Notes: generated by a model from the letters alone, not told the origin. Positions 8,101-17,580 are shown, counted from the stretch's first letter. The stretch: DNA of 64,000 nt from VXYL01 sp965199945 (GCA_965199945.1 OZ241354.1:2976001-3040000), one strand, 5' to 3'. Numbers and translations are program-made.

Positions 8101-9039
8101 GTGCGTCACAGAGTCTTCATCGACGGCCATGCCGGCACCACGGGCCTTGAGCTGGCGGCGCGTTTGCGTCGGCATCCGGCCGTCGAGCTGCTTGCCATCG
8201 ACGAACAGCGGCGCAAGGATCTTGCGCGGCGGCGCGAGCTCTTCGCCGTGGCGGACGTGGTGGCGCTGTGCCTGCCGGACGCCGCTGCCCAGGAAGCTGT
8301 GGAGATGGCGCCGGACGCGCGGTTTCTGGATGCCAGCACGGCGCATCGGGTCGATCCGAGTTGGACCTACGGCCTGCCGGAGCTCGCGCCGGGGCAGCGC
8401 GCGGCAATACACGCGGCGCGGCGCGTTGCGAATCCCGGCTGCTACCCCACGGGCTTCATCCTGTGCATTCGCCCGCTCGTCGACGCCGGACTGCTGCCGC
8501 CGGAACTCCCGCTGCGCGTCCATGCCGTGTCCGGCTACTCCGGCGGCGGCAAGTCGCTCATCGCCAAGTACAAGGCTTGCGACGCCCCGCAGTGGCGGGC
8601 ACGGGCCTACGCGCTCGACCTCATGCACAAGCACCTGCCAGAGATGCGCTCCTACGCGAAGACCGACCAAACGCCGCTCTTTTCGCCCCTCGTCGGCCAC
8701 TACTACGCCGGCATGCTGGTGCAGGTAGGCTTGTTCACAAGCGAGCTCTTGGGCGGCGCAACGGCGCGGGACGTGCATGAAGCGCTGGCTGCGCGCTATG
8801 CTGGCGAAGCCTTCGTCCACGTCCACGGATTCGCGCCGACATGCGCACTGGACGAAGGGTTTCTGTCCCCGACCTGCCGCAACGGCAGCAATCACTTGGA
8901 CATTCTCGTCTTCGGCCACCGCGAGCAGGTGCAGATCGTCAGCCGCTACGACAATCTGGGCAAGGGCGCATCGGGCGCGGCGGTGCAGAATCTGAACCTG
9001 ATGCTGGGCCTGCCGGAGACCACGGGACTCGAGGCATGA
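8101..9039 (+). CDS. argC: N-acetyl-gamma-glutamyl-phosphate reductase, type 2
   Basis: 312-residue NADPH-dependent ArgC, third step of arginine biosynthesis. The N-terminus VFIDGHAGTTGLELAARL is the nucleotide-binding loop typical of the shorter type 2 enzymes. The active-site cysteine is Cys114 in NPGCYPTGF. The segment VSGYSGGGKSLI is also diagnostic. GTG at 8101 is chosen because it gives the canonical family N-terminus; a TTG at 8068 would add a His-rich extension. It is divergent from the TonB receptor and overlaps the next gene by ATGA, heading a run of metabolic genes. Confidence 0.93.
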   Translation: MRHRVFIDGHAGTTGLELAARLRRHPAVELLAIDEQRRKDLARRRELFAVADVVALCLPDAAAQEAVEMAPDARFLDASTAHRVDPSWTYGLPELAPGQRAAIHAARRVANPGCYPTGFILCIRPLVDAGLLPPELPLRVHAVSGYSGGGKSLIAKYKACDAPQWRARAYALDLMHKHLPEMRSYAKTDQTPLFSPLVGHYYAGMLVQVGLFTSELLGGATARDVHEALAARYAGEAFVHVHGFAPTCALDEGFLSPTCRNGSNHLDILVFGHREQVQIVSRYDNLGKGASGAAVQNLNLMLGLPETTGLEA

Positions 9040-10256
9040 ACGACCTGCAACGCCGGTTCGAGAGCTTCAAGGGCGCCAACCTGGCGCTGGACCTCACCCG
9101 TGGCAAGCCCGCCCCCGAACAGCTCGATCTCGCCAACGAACTGGACGGCTGGCTGCAGGGCGACTACCGGGCCGCCGACGGCACGGATGTGCGCAACTAC
9201 GGCGTGCTGCGCGGCATTCCCGAAGCGCGCGAACTCGGCGCGCGCTTTCTCGACGTGTCGCCGGAGGAGGTGATCGCCGGCGGCAACTCCAGCTTGACGC
9301 TGATGTTCTACGTCCTCGACGCGGCCATGAACGCCGGCTTGAACGGCCCGCCCTGGCGCGACCTCGGCCCGGCCAAGGTCATCTGCCCGGTGCCCGGCTA
9401 CGACCGCCACTTCGCCCTCGCGGATGCGCTCGGCATGGAACTCGTCGCCGCGCCGATGACCGATGACGGGCCGGACATGGCCCGCGTGGAGGAACTCGTT
9501 GCCACGGACGATTCCATCCGCAGCATCTGGTGCGTGCCCAAGTACGCCAACCCCACCGGCTGCGTCTACTCGCCGGAAACCGTGCGCCGCCTTGCCGAAC
9601 TGCCGGCGAAGACGCGGCGGCCGTTTCTGGTGCTGTGGGACAACGCCTACGCCGTCCACGACTTCGAGTTTCCGCCCGCCAGGCTCGAACCCATCCTGCC
9701 CTTGGCGCGGGAGGCCGGCACGGCAGATCGAATCGCGCTCTTCGCGTCCACCTCGAAGGTCACGTTCGCAACCGCCGGCGTCGCCTTTCTCGGCGGCGCC
9801 GAGCCGTTTCTCGCGGCGATGGAGAAGCGCATGTCCGTCTTCATGATCGGCGCGGACAAAGCGAACCAGCTGCGCCACGCCCGCTTTCTCGGCGAACGCC
9901 TCGACGACCACATGCGGCGCCATGCCGATCTCGTGCGGCCGAAGTTCCAGGCCGTGCAGCGCGGCCTTGAACGCGGCCTGGGCGGCACCGGCCTCGCCGA
10001 GTGGACGCGGCCCCGGGGCGGCTATTTCGTGTCGTTGAACACCTTGCCCAGGCTCGCCGCCAGAACGGTCGCGCTCGCCAAGGAACTCGGCGTCGCGCTG
10101 ACGCCAGCGGGCGCGACCTTCCCCCACGGCGTCGATCCAGAGGACCGCAACATCCGCATCGCGCCGACGTTCGCCACGGTGGAGGAAGTGGAAGCCGGCG
10201 TGGACGTGCTGGCGCTGTGCATCAAGCTCGCCGCCAGCGAGGCGGGGCGCGCATGA
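9036..10256 (+). CDS. aminotransferase class I, aspartate aminotransferase type Ic-like
   Basis: 406-residue PLP enzyme resembling the Aminotran_MocR (type Ic aspartate aminotransferase) family. CVPKYANPTGC surrounds the conserved Asn-Pro, LWDNAYAVHD carries the Asp that contacts the pyridine nitrogen, and ASTSKVTFATAG carries the Schiff-base Lys. The arginine RIAPTF near the C-terminus would bind the substrate carboxylate. The start is coupled to argC (ATGA) and the stop overlaps the next gene, so it is within an operon. A role in amino-acid metabolism next to argC is likely; the exact substrate pair is not certain. Confidence 0.87.
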   Translation: MNDLQRRFESFKGANLALDLTRGKPAPEQLDLANELDGWLQGDYRAADGTDVRNYGVLRGIPEARELGARFLDVSPEEVIAGGNSSLTLMFYVLDAAMNAGLNGPPWRDLGPAKVICPVPGYDRHFALADALGMELVAAPMTDDGPDMARVEELVATDDSIRSIWCVPKYANPTGCVYSPETVRRLAELPAKTRRPFLVLWDNAYAVHDFEFPPARLEPILPLAREAGTADRIALFASTSKVTFATAGVAFLGGAEPFLAAMEKRMSVFMIGADKANQLRHARFLGERLDDHMRRHADLVRPKFQAVQRGLERGLGGTGLAEWTRPRGGYFVSLNTLPRLAARTVALAKELGVALTPAGATFPHGVDPEDRNIRIAPTFATVEEVEAGVDVLALCIKLAASEAGRA

Positions 10257-11413
10257 ACGATCCCGACAATCCGGTTCTGTTCGAGGAACTGGCGCTGCCG
10301 GCGCCGATCATGGCGGCGATCGGCGATCTCGGCTTCACGCGCTGCACGCCCATCCAGGGCGAGGTGCTTCCCTACAGCCTCTCTGACTACGACGTCACCG
10401 GCCAAGCGCAGACCGGCACCGGCAAGACCGCCGCGTTCCTCATCACCATTCTGGCCAGGCAACTGGAATTCCCCCGTGAAACCGCGCTGCCGCCGGGCAC
10501 CGCGCGGTCGCTGGTGCTGGCGCCGACCCGCGAACTCGCGCTGCAGATCGAAGCGGATGCCAAGACCCTTGCCAAGCACATGGACGCCAACGTCGTCTGC
10601 CTGGTCGGCGGCATCGACTACGAGGCGCAGCGCCGGCTGCTCCGCCAAGGCGCCGTGGACATCATGGTGGCGACGCCGGGCCGCTTGATCGATTTCTGCC
10701 GCCAGCGGCTTGCGGTGTTGAACCAAGTGGAAGTGCTGGTGATCGACGAAGCGGACCGCATGCTGGACATGGGCTTCATCCCGGATGTGCGCCGCATCGT
10801 CTACCAGACGCCGAAGAAGCGCGACCGCCAGACCATGTTCTTCAGCGCCACCTTCAACGACGACGTGATGAACCTGGCGACACAGTGGACCCTCGATCCG
10901 GTGCATGTGGCCATCAAGCCGGAATCGCCGGCCGTCGAGACCGTCGATCAGCACTTCTGGGCGCTGCCCCGCGATCGCAAGCGGGCGACGCTGCTGGAGT
11001 TCGTGAGCAAGCACGAGCCGGACCACACGCTGGTGTTCGTGAATCGCCGCGATCAGGCGCACCGCCTGGTGAGCTTTCTGCGCGGCAAGGGCGTGGAATG
11101 CGAAGGGCTGGCCGGCGACATCCCGCAGCGCAAGCGCCTGGCGACCTTGCAGCGCTTCAAGGACGGCAAGACGAACCTGGTCGTCGCCACCGACGTGGCC
11201 GGGCGCGGCATCCACGTCGAAGGCATCAGCCACGTCATCAACTACGACCTGCCGGAAGACGCCGAGGACTACGTCCACCGCATCGGCCGCACCGGCCGCG
11301 CCGGCGCCAGCGGCGTCGCCATCAGCTTCGTCTCCGAAGACGACGCCTTCGACCTGCCGGCCATCGAAGCGCTTCTCGGGCACGGCATCCAGACGATTCA
11401 ACCGGAGTTGTAG
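10253..11413 (+). CDS. DEAD-box ATP-dependent RNA helicase, RhlB/RhlE-like
   Basis: 386-residue helicase core with all motifs: Q motif CTPIQ, Walker A AQTGTGKT at 52-59, PTRELALQ, TPGRL, DEAD at 165-168, SAT, the conserved VATDVAGRGIH and HRIGRTGRAG. There is little C-terminal extension, so it resembles a minimal RhlB-type enzyme, which in gammaproteobacteria unwinds RNA for the degradosome. The absence of the longer tails of RhlE or CsdA supports this, but phylogeny would decide. Coupled to the aminotransferase gene by ATGA. Confidence 0.92.
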   Translation: MNDPDNPVLFEELALPAPIMAAIGDLGFTRCTPIQGEVLPYSLSDYDVTGQAQTGTGKTAAFLITILARQLEFPRETALPPGTARSLVLAPTRELALQIEADAKTLAKHMDANVVCLVGGIDYEAQRRLLRQGAVDIMVATPGRLIDFCRQRLAVLNQVEVLVIDEADRMLDMGFIPDVRRIVYQTPKKRDRQTMFFSATFNDDVMNLATQWTLDPVHVAIKPESPAVETVDQHFWALPRDRKRATLLEFVSKHEPDHTLVFVNRRDQAHRLVSFLRGKGVECEGLAGDIPQRKRLATLQRFKDGKTNLVVATDVAGRGIHVEGISHVINYDLPEDAEDYVHRIGRTGRAGASGVAISFVSEDDAFDLPAIEALLGHGIQTIQPEL

Positions 11414-11459
11414 GGCTGCGAAGATAGGCGCGGGCCAAGGCAGACCAAAGGAGTCCGAG

Positions 11460-12293
11460 GTGGCGAGCAAGACCACGGTTGGGATTGTGCAGATGTGCGC
11501 GACGGCGGACGTGGCGGCGAACGTCGACGCCACGCTGTCTTTGGTGGACGCCGCGGCAGCGGCTGGGGCGAAGGTGGTTCTCGTGCCGGAGGCGTTCGCG
11601 TTCATCGGCTCGGAGCGGGAGCGCAACGCGCATTTGGAGCATGTCCCGCAATCGGGCGAAGACCCGGGGCCGATTCTTCGCCGCTGCATCGACGCCGCGC
11701 GGGCCGCGAACGCCCACTTGGTGCTGGGCGGCTTTCCGGAGCAGGCGCCGGACGGACGCGCCTTCAACACCTGCATCCATCTGCAGCCCGACGGCACGGT
11801 CGCGGCGGCCTATCGCAAGATCCACCTGTTCGACGTGGACCTCGCCGACGGCACGCGGATGCGCGAATCGCGGAGCACCGCGCCGGGCGACCGTGCCGTA
11901 ACCACCCAGACGCCCTTCGGCGCATTGGGCCTCACCGTCTGCTACGACATGCGCTTTCCGCTTCTGTACCAGACCCTTGCCGACATGGGCGCGGTGGCCA
12001 TCGCGGTGCCGAGCGCATTCTTCAAGAACTCCGGCAAGGCGCATTGGCACGCGCTGCTGCGGGCGCGGGCCATCGAGTGCCAGTGCTACATCCTGGCGCC
12101 GGCGCAGCACGGCGACCATGGCCATCGCGGCAGGAAGTCCTACGGCCATGGGCTGGTCGTCGATCCCTGGGGCGACATCGTGGCGGAAATCGAAGACGGC
12201 GACGGCTTCGCGCTGGCGGACGTCGATCCCAAGCGCGTCGAGGACGTGCGCGCGGAACTGCCGAGCCTCGCCAACCGACGGCCCTTCGCGTGA
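11460..12293 (+). CDS. carbon-nitrogen hydrolase, Nit1-like deaminated glutathione amidase
   Basis: 277-residue nitrilase-superfamily amidase with the Glu-Lys-Cys triad placed at Glu44 (VPEAFAF), Lys120 (YRKIHLFDVD) and Cys161 (VCYDMRFP). The pattern KIHLFDVDLADG fits the Nit1/YbeM group that repairs deaminated glutathione, a metabolite-repair role. It starts at GTG with a strong AAAGGAG seven bases upstream, so it can be translated independently of the helicase 46 bases before. Subfamily assignment rests on motif similarity only. Confidence 0.86.
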   Translation: MASKTTVGIVQMCATADVAANVDATLSLVDAAAAAGAKVVLVPEAFAFIGSERERNAHLEHVPQSGEDPGPILRRCIDAARAANAHLVLGGFPEQAPDGRAFNTCIHLQPDGTVAAAYRKIHLFDVDLADGTRMRESRSTAPGDRAVTTQTPFGALGLTVCYDMRFPLLYQTLADMGAVAIAVPSAFFKNSGKAHWHALLRARAIECQCYILAPAQHGDHGHRGRKSYGHGLVVDPWGDIVAEIEDGDGFALADVDPKRVEDVRAELPSLANRRPFA

Positions 12294-12303
12294 CCGAACG
12301 CGC

Positions 12304-13488
12304 ATGACCGAGCCGCGGTCGGTCGCCGCGAGTCCGCTGCTGGCCGTGGCGGCGCTGGTGGTGATCTTCGCCGGCGTGAAGGCCGCCGAGCAGCTGATGG
12401 TGCCGTTCCTGCTCGCGGCGTTCTTGGCCACCATCGCGGCAACGCCGGTGTTCTGGCTGCACGCCCGCCTGAAAGTGCCGGTGGGCGTGGCGATTGCCGC
12501 CGTGGTCCTTGGGCTGGTCGGGGCTTTGCTTGCCGTGGGCGCGTTGATCGCGCAGTCGGTGGCCGAGTTCCAAACCCGGTTGCCCGCCTACCAGGAACGC
12601 TTGAGCGCACTCCAGCAGAGCGTTGCCGACTTGCTCTCGCCGCTCGGCATCGACGCCGCGGCATGGCCGGGCCTGGCGCCGCAGCAGGCCCTCGGCTTCG
12701 CTGGCGAAGCGCTGCTCAGCTTGAGCAACGTGCTCACCAACGGCTTCGTCATCCTGCTTGCGGTGATCTTCATTCTCGCCGAGGCGTACACCTTTCCGCG
12801 CAAGCTGCACGCGGTGCTCGACAATCCGGCCCGGGACGTGCCGCATTTCGAGCGCTTTGCGGCGAACGTGAACCGCTACATCGCCATCAAGACGACGGTG
12901 AGCCTGGGCACCGGAACCTTCGTGGGCCTGGCGATGTGGATCATCGGCGTGGACTATCCGATCCTGTGGGGCGTGCTGGCGTTCCTGCTGAACTACGTTC
13001 CCACCATCGGCAGCGTCATCGCCGCGGTGCCGCCGATGCTGCTGGCCGGCCTGCAACTCGGCGCTGGCGGCCTCGCCGGCGTCTTCGTGGTGTTCCTGGT
13101 CGTGAACGTGGTGATGGGCAACGTCGTGGAACCGCGCTTGATGGGGCGCGGCCTGGGTCTTTCGACGCTGGTGGTGTTCCTGTCCCTGGTGTTCTGGAAC
13201 TGGATGCTCGGCCCGGTGGGCATGCTGCTCTCGGTGCCGTTGACGATGACGGCGAAGATCGCCTTGGAAGCCAACCCCTCCACGGCGTGGATCGCCCACT
13301 TGCTGGATCCGGCGGACGCGGCGGCATTGGAAACGCAGACACCGGGAACGCATACCGCGGGAACGCAAACAGCGGGAACGCATGGAGCGGGAACGCATAC
13401 ACCGGGAACGCATACACCGGGAACGCATACACCGGGAACGCAAACACCAGAGGCGAAAGAGCGCAAGGCATCTTCCGCCGCGCCGTGA
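12304..13488 (+). CDS. AI-2E family transporter with C-terminal pentapeptide repeat
   Basis: 394-residue inner-membrane protein of the AI-2E (PerM/TqsA) family. About seven or eight hydrophobic helices are visible: paired segments near residues 9-60 and 60-85, a helix around 140-155, and a C-terminal cluster at about 195-325. The conserved loop IIGVDYPILWGVLAFLLNYVP and the segment VMGNVVEPRLMGRGL are family hallmarks. Members have been linked to export of autoinducer or other solutes, but substrates are mostly unproven. The unusual feature is the tail from about 344 to 383, an eight-unit repeat of GT(H/Q)T(P/A), hydrophilic and probably disordered. The stop overlaps hisC (GTGA). Confidence 0.88.
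   Translation: MTEPRSVAASPLLAVAALVVIFAGVKAAEQLMVPFLLAAFLATIAATPVFWLHARLKVPVGVAIAAVVLGLVGALLAVGALIAQSVAEFQTRLPAYQERLSALQQSVADLLSPLGIDAAAWPGLAPQQALGFAGEALLSLSNVLTNGFVILLAVIFILAEAYTFPRKLHAVLDNPARDVPHFERFAANVNRYIAIKTTVSLGTGTFVGLAMWIIGVDYPILWGVLAFLLNYVPTIGSVIAAVPPMLLAGLQLGAGGLAGVFVVFLVVNVVMGNVVEPRLMGRGLGLSTLVVFLSLVFWNWMLGPVGMLLSVPLTMTAKIALEANPSTAWIAHLLDPADAAALETQTPGTHTAGTQTAGTHGAGTHTPGTHTPGTHTPGTQTPEAKERKASSAAP
13332..13451 (+). repeat. eight tandem 15-bp units inside the AI-2E gene
   Basis: Consensus unit AACGCATACACCGGG, eight copies in a row. Three adjacent units (13392-13436) are identical and the flanking ones have drifted. The unit length is a multiple of three, so copy-number changes keep the frame and lengthen or shorten the protein tail by five residues. 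Confidence 0.95.
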
Positions 13489-14561
13489 ATTTCGAGCGCG
13501 ACAACATTCGGCGCATGGCCGGCTACGCCTACGGCGAGCAGCCGAAGGATGCCGGCGTGGTGAAGCTCAACACCAACGAAAACGCCTACGCGCCCTCTCC
13601 GCAAGTGGGAAAGGCGCTAGCGCGCTTCGATGCCGAAACGCTGCGGCGCTATCCGCCAGCCACCGCCGATCCGCTGCGCCGGCTCATCGCTGAGCGATTC
13701 GGATTGGACGCGGCCCAAGTCGTCGTCACCAACGGCGGCGACGAAGCCTTGCGGCTGGCGGTCACCACTTTCCTGGACCGAGGCGCCGCGTTCGGCATGG
13801 CGACGCCGAGCTATTCCCTGTATCCGGTGCTGGCCGCAGTGCAGGACTGCCCTGTGGTCGAGGTTGCTTTGCAGGAGAACTGGGCACTGCCGACGGACTT
13901 CGCGGCGCGGCTCAACGCCGCGGAGGCAAAGCTCGTCTGCCTCGTCAATCCCCACGCGCCGTCCGGCACGTTGACCGATGCGCAAGCGATCTCGAAGCTC
14001 GCTGCCGAACTGCGCGGCGTGCTGCTGGTGGACGAAGCGTATGTGGATTTCGTCGATCCCGCCTTGAACCACGATCTGCTGCCGCTGCTGCGCGCCCACG
14101 ACAACCTGCTGCTCCTGCGCACTTTCTCCAAGGGCTATGCGCTGGCCGGCATGCGCGTGGGCTATCTGCTTGGCAACGCCAGCCTCGTCGAACCGATCCG
14201 GGACAAGACCCGCGACAGCTTCAACGTGGACGCCATCGCCCAGACGCTGGCGGCGGCAGCGTTTTCCGACCAGCCCTACGCCGCGGCCTGCTGGCAACGC
14301 ACGCGGGACGAACGGCAACGGCTCGCGCACGGCCTTCGCAAGCTGGGATTCGCGGTTCCGGATTCGCAGACGAACTTCGTCCTCGCCCAAGCACCACCGG
14401 ACGTTTGCGCCAAGGCGTTGCAGCGCACGCTGCGCGAACGCAAGGTGCTGGTTCGCTACTTCGACGGGCCGCGCCTTGACGACAGCCTGCGCATCACGGT
14501 CGGCACCAGGGAGGACAACGACGCCCTGCTCGGCCTCCTGGGCGAACTGCTCGGCGAGTGA
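13485..14561 (+). CDS. hisC: histidinol-phosphate aminotransferase
   Basis: 358-residue PLP-dependent aminotransferase of histidine biosynthesis. It has the HisC signature KLNTNENAYAPSP, NPHAPSGT around the conserved Asn-Pro, VDEAYVDF with the Asp that holds PLP, and RTFSKGYALAGMRVG with the catalytic Lys. The GTG start overlaps the stop of the AI-2E gene, so it is translated by coupling. It is isolated from other his genes here. Related HisC-like enzymes can act on aromatic amino acids, so a dual role cannot be excluded. Confidence 0.9.
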   Translation: MNFERDNIRRMAGYAYGEQPKDAGVVKLNTNENAYAPSPQVGKALARFDAETLRRYPPATADPLRRLIAERFGLDAAQVVVTNGGDEALRLAVTTFLDRGAAFGMATPSYSLYPVLAAVQDCPVVEVALQENWALPTDFAARLNAAEAKLVCLVNPHAPSGTLTDAQAISKLAAELRGVLLVDEAYVDFVDPALNHDLLPLLRAHDNLLLLRTFSKGYALAGMRVGYLLGNASLVEPIRDKTRDSFNVDAIAQTLAAAAFSDQPYAAACWQRTRDERQRLAHGLRKLGFAVPDSQTNFVLAQAPPDVCAKALQRTLRERKVLVRYFDGPRLDDSLRITVGTREDNDALLGLLGELLGE

Positions 14562-14622
14562 TCGTTCCGCCAGCGCCTGCGGCTACAATCGACGCTCGCA
14601 ACCAACATCGGCCAAACCCACG

Positions 14623-15528
14623 ATGCCCCAGCTTCCCGCCCTCAGCCTCGCCGCCGTGCCGGGCCGTCGCCAAGCGACCTTGGAACTTGCCCGCCGCATC
14701 GAAGAGCGCGGCTTTCCCGGCATCTACTGCCCCAGCATGAGCGACGGCCTGTCGCTGTGTACCGCCCTCGCGTTCAACACCGAGCGCGTGCGCTTCGGCA
14801 CCAGCATCCAGCCCATCTACACGCGCCACGTGCAGGATTTCGCCCAAGCCGCGAGCTTCATCCACGAGACGTCCGGCGGCCGGTTCGACTTCGGCATCGG
14901 CGTCAGCCATGCCCCGGCGATGGATCGCCTCGGCGTGCAGACCGGCAAGCCCCTCGGCGATATCCGGCGCTTCATCGCCGACCTGCAGGCGGTGCCCCGC
15001 GCCGGCGAACTGCCCCGAATCGTGCTGGCGACGCTGCGCAAGAAGATGATCGCGCTGGCCGAGGAAATCTCCGGCGGCATGGTCTTCGCCAACGGCGCCC
15101 GTTCCCACATGGCGGAGTCGCTGGCGGTGCTGAGCGCCGAAGCGCGCGACGGGGAAGGGTTCTTCGTCGGCAACATGATCCCCACCGTGGTGAGCGACGA
15201 CGTGGACGCCGCCAAGGCGCGCAATCGCCGCACGCTGGCCAGCTACGCCGCGCTGCCGAACTACCGCGCCTACTGGAAGGAGGCTGGCTACGTCGACGAG
15301 ATGACGGCGGTGGAAGCGGCCGTCGCCGCCAAGGAATACGACCGCATCCCGGAGTGTCTTTCGGACCGCTGGCTGGCTGACACCACGCTCTTCGGCACGC
15401 CGTCGCAAGTGCGCGAGGGCATCGAGGCCTGGTTCGACGCCGGCGTCAAGACGCCGATCATCGTCCCATCCTCCGCCAGCGGCGGCCAGTTCCAAGCCTT
15501 CGAGGAGTTCTTTGCCATCTGGAAGTAG
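14623..15528 (+). CDS. LLM-class flavin-dependent oxidoreductase
   Basis: 301-residue bacterial-luciferase-like TIM barrel. Recognisable parts are the N-terminal strand with LARRIEERGFPGIYCPSMSD, the strand RVRFGTSIQPIYTR, GGRFDFGIGVSHAPAMD and the C-terminal FGTPSQVREGIEAWFDAG. These proteins use FMN or F420 to oxidise alcohols, amines or other small molecules. Which cofactor and substrate apply here is unknown. TACAAT, a -10-like hexamer, lies about 35 bases upstream of the ATG in the short gap after hisC, so the gene may have its own promoter. Confidence 0.85.
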   Translation: MPQLPALSLAAVPGRRQATLELARRIEERGFPGIYCPSMSDGLSLCTALAFNTERVRFGTSIQPIYTRHVQDFAQAASFIHETSGGRFDFGIGVSHAPAMDRLGVQTGKPLGDIRRFIADLQAVPRAGELPRIVLATLRKKMIALAEEISGGMVFANGARSHMAESLAVLSAEARDGEGFFVGNMIPTVVSDDVDAAKARNRRTLASYAALPNYRAYWKEAGYVDEMTAVEAAVAAKEYDRIPECLSDRWLADTTLFGTPSQVREGIEAWFDAGVKTPIIVPSSASGGQFQAFEEFFAIWK

Positions 15529-15600
15529 ACGCGCAAGCAGGCTTCGGCGCGAGTGCGCATCCTGTCGTACTATGCGGATCGGGAAACGGGAGGAAACGAG

Positions 15601-17292
15601 ATGAACAGGATTCTGCTTGCGCCGACGGCGGCGCTTTCCACGCTCTTGCTGGCGGCCTGCAGCGGCGAGCAGGCGACTGTGGCGCCGGCGCCGCCGGAAC
15701 CGACTCCGATTGCCGCCGAAGTGTCCGTCACGGGCGGCGTGGTGCGGGGCGTCGTCGCCGAGGACGGCCTCAAGCAGTACCACGGCATTCCCTATGCCGC
15801 CGCGCCGACCGGCGACCGGCGCTGGGCGCCGCCGCAGCCGGCGGAACCGTGGACGGCGCCGATGGATGCGAGCCAGCCTGGGCCGGCGTGCATGCAGCCG
15901 CAAGGCGTTGGCGGCGAACTGTACGGCCAGACGGACTTCGAGATGAGCGAAGACTGCCTGACGCTGAACGTCTGGACCCGCGCCGAACACGTCGACGAAG
16001 CGCTGCCGGTGATGGTGTGGGTCCACGGCGGCGGCTTGACCACCGGCGCCAGCAGCTTCTACCCGGGCGAGGTGCTCACCGCGAAAGGCGTGGTTCTCGT
16101 GACCATCAACTACCGCTTGGGACGCCTCGGCTTTCTGGCGCATCCCGCCCTGAGCGCCGAGAACAACGGCGTTTCCGGCAACCAAGGACTGCGCGATCAG
16201 ATCGCGGCGCTCGGCTGGGTGCGCGACAACATCGCGGCCTTCGGCGGCGATGCTGGCAACGTGACCATCTTCGGCGAATCCGCCGGTTCGCTCAGCATGT
16301 CCCTGCTGCAGGCGAGCCCGCTGGCGAGAGGGCTCTTCCACCGCGTGATCGGCCAGAGCGGCGGCGCGTTTCGGCCCATGTGGTTCCGCGCGAAAGAGAC
16401 GTCCTATGCGGCGTCCGCCGAGTCGGTGGGCGAGCGCTTCGGCATGGCGCTCGCCGGCGAAGGCGGCGACGCATCGCTTGTGGCCTTGCGCGCAGTGCCC
16501 GCGCAGAAGGTCCTGGACATGGTGCAAGCCGATCCCGACTTTGGCGAATACGAATCTCTCGCCATCGTCGACGGCGAGGTGCTGCCGGACGAAGTGGCGG
16601 CCATCTTCGCCGCCGGCGAACAGGCGGACGTGCCGGTGATGATCGGCTCCAATTCGGACGAGGGCTCGGCGTTCCTGGAGTTCTTCAAGCCTCTCTTCGG
16701 CGAAGGCCGAGCAGGATTCGACGCCTATGTGCAGGCGGCGCTGCCGGAAGCGGCTGGGCAGACCGACGACGTGTACCCGGCGGCGAACGACGCAGAGGCG
16801 GAGCAGGCATGGGCGGACATCTTCGGCGACGTGATCTTCACCTACCCGATGCGCACATGGGCGCGCAGCATGGAGAACGTCGCCAGCGACGCCTACCTGT
16901 ATTGGTTCACCTGGTGGCCGCCAGTTGCCGAGCGGGAGCGGCTTCGCGCCTTCCACGCCGCCGAGATCGGCTATGTGTTCGGCAATCTGGACCTCTTCAA
17001 CGCGACGCCGGCCGACGAAGACCGGGCGCTCTCGGACCTGATGGCCAGCACTTGGGCGCAGTTCGCGAAGACCGGCAACCCGAACGGCACCGGCCTGCCC
17101 GAGTGGCAGCCCTACACGAGCGACAACGAAGCGTACATGGAGATCGGGCGCGACACGGGCCTCAAGAACAACCTGCGGATGGCCCAGATGGCGCTCGTCG
17201 AGCGCTCCTGGGCCGAACGCCGCGCGGCCAACGCGGCAGCGCCGACCGCCGAGACAGTGGCCGAAGAAGCGTCAGCCGACGAAGCATCGTAG
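15601..17292 (+). CDS. type B carboxylesterase lipoprotein
   Basis: 563-residue serine esterase anchored as a lipoprotein: the N-terminus ends in LLLAAC with Cys20 as the lipidation site. Ser lies in FGESAGS, Glu or Asp in GSNSDEGSAF, and His in the stretch FHAAEIGYVFGN near the C-terminus. EDCLTLNVW and HGGGLTTGAS (oxyanion hole) are the other family marks. A very good GGAGG stands just upstream of the ATG. The C-terminal Ala/Glu-rich tail is probably unstructured. Together with the tannase at the left edge and the type B esterase at 18594 it suggests ester hydrolysis in the periplasm or at the cell surface. Confidence 0.92.
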   Translation: MNRILLAPTAALSTLLLAACSGEQATVAPAPPEPTPIAAEVSVTGGVVRGVVAEDGLKQYHGIPYAAAPTGDRRWAPPQPAEPWTAPMDASQPGPACMQPQGVGGELYGQTDFEMSEDCLTLNVWTRAEHVDEALPVMVWVHGGGLTTGASSFYPGEVLTAKGVVLVTINYRLGRLGFLAHPALSAENNGVSGNQGLRDQIAALGWVRDNIAAFGGDAGNVTIFGESAGSLSMSLLQASPLARGLFHRVIGQSGGAFRPMWFRAKETSYAASAESVGERFGMALAGEGGDASLVALRAVPAQKVLDMVQADPDFGEYESLAIVDGEVLPDEVAAIFAAGEQADVPVMIGSNSDEGSAFLEFFKPLFGEGRAGFDAYVQAALPEAAGQTDDVYPAANDAEAEQAWADIFGDVIFTYPMRTWARSMENVASDAYLYWFTWWPPVAERERLRAFHAAEIGYVFGNLDLFNATPADEDRALSDLMASTWAQFAKTGNPNGTGLPEWQPYTSDNEAYMEIGRDTGLKNNLRMAQMALVERSWAERRAANAAAPTAETVAEEASADEAS

Positions 17293-17358
17293 GAGGACGG
17301 AGAACGCTCAGCGGCCCGCCCTTGTCAGAGCGGCAGGGGCGGCCCTACTTTAGGACGC

Positions 17359-17580
17359 TTAGGACGCGGCAGCCGTCGAACGATCCCCGAAGCGCCGCCG
17401 GAAGCGCTCCACGCGCCCGCCGCTGTCGACGATCTTCTGCTTGCCCGTGTAGAACGGGTGGCACGCCGAGCACACTTCCAAGTGGATGTCTCGGCCAAGC
17501 GTCGAGCGCGTCTTGAACTCGTTGCCGCAGCTGCACGTCGCCGTGATTTCGGCGTAGTCGGGGTGAATGTCTGGCTTCAC
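17359..17580 (-). CDS. rpmE: 50S ribosomal protein L31, zinc-binding form
   Basis: 73-residue L31 of the C+ type. Four cysteines are in the standard places: Cys16 and Cys18 (CSCG), Cys37 and Cys40 (CSAC). They bind zinc. KPDIHPDYAEI and HPFYTGKQK are typical of the family. GTG is chosen as start because it gives the canonical N-terminus; AAGGGA is about ten bases upstream. It is convergent with the esterase. The short gap between them holds an imperfect GC-rich stem around 17310-17335 that may serve as terminator. Confidence 0.92.
   Translation of the reverse strand: MKPDIHPDYAEITATCSCGNEFKTRSTLGRDIHLEVCSACHPFYTGKQKIVDSGGRVERFRRRFGDRSTAAAS

Noticed and set aside
13332..13451. CRISPR-like regular repeats
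   Set aside because: Units are contiguous 15-mers without spacers and lie in frame inside a gene.
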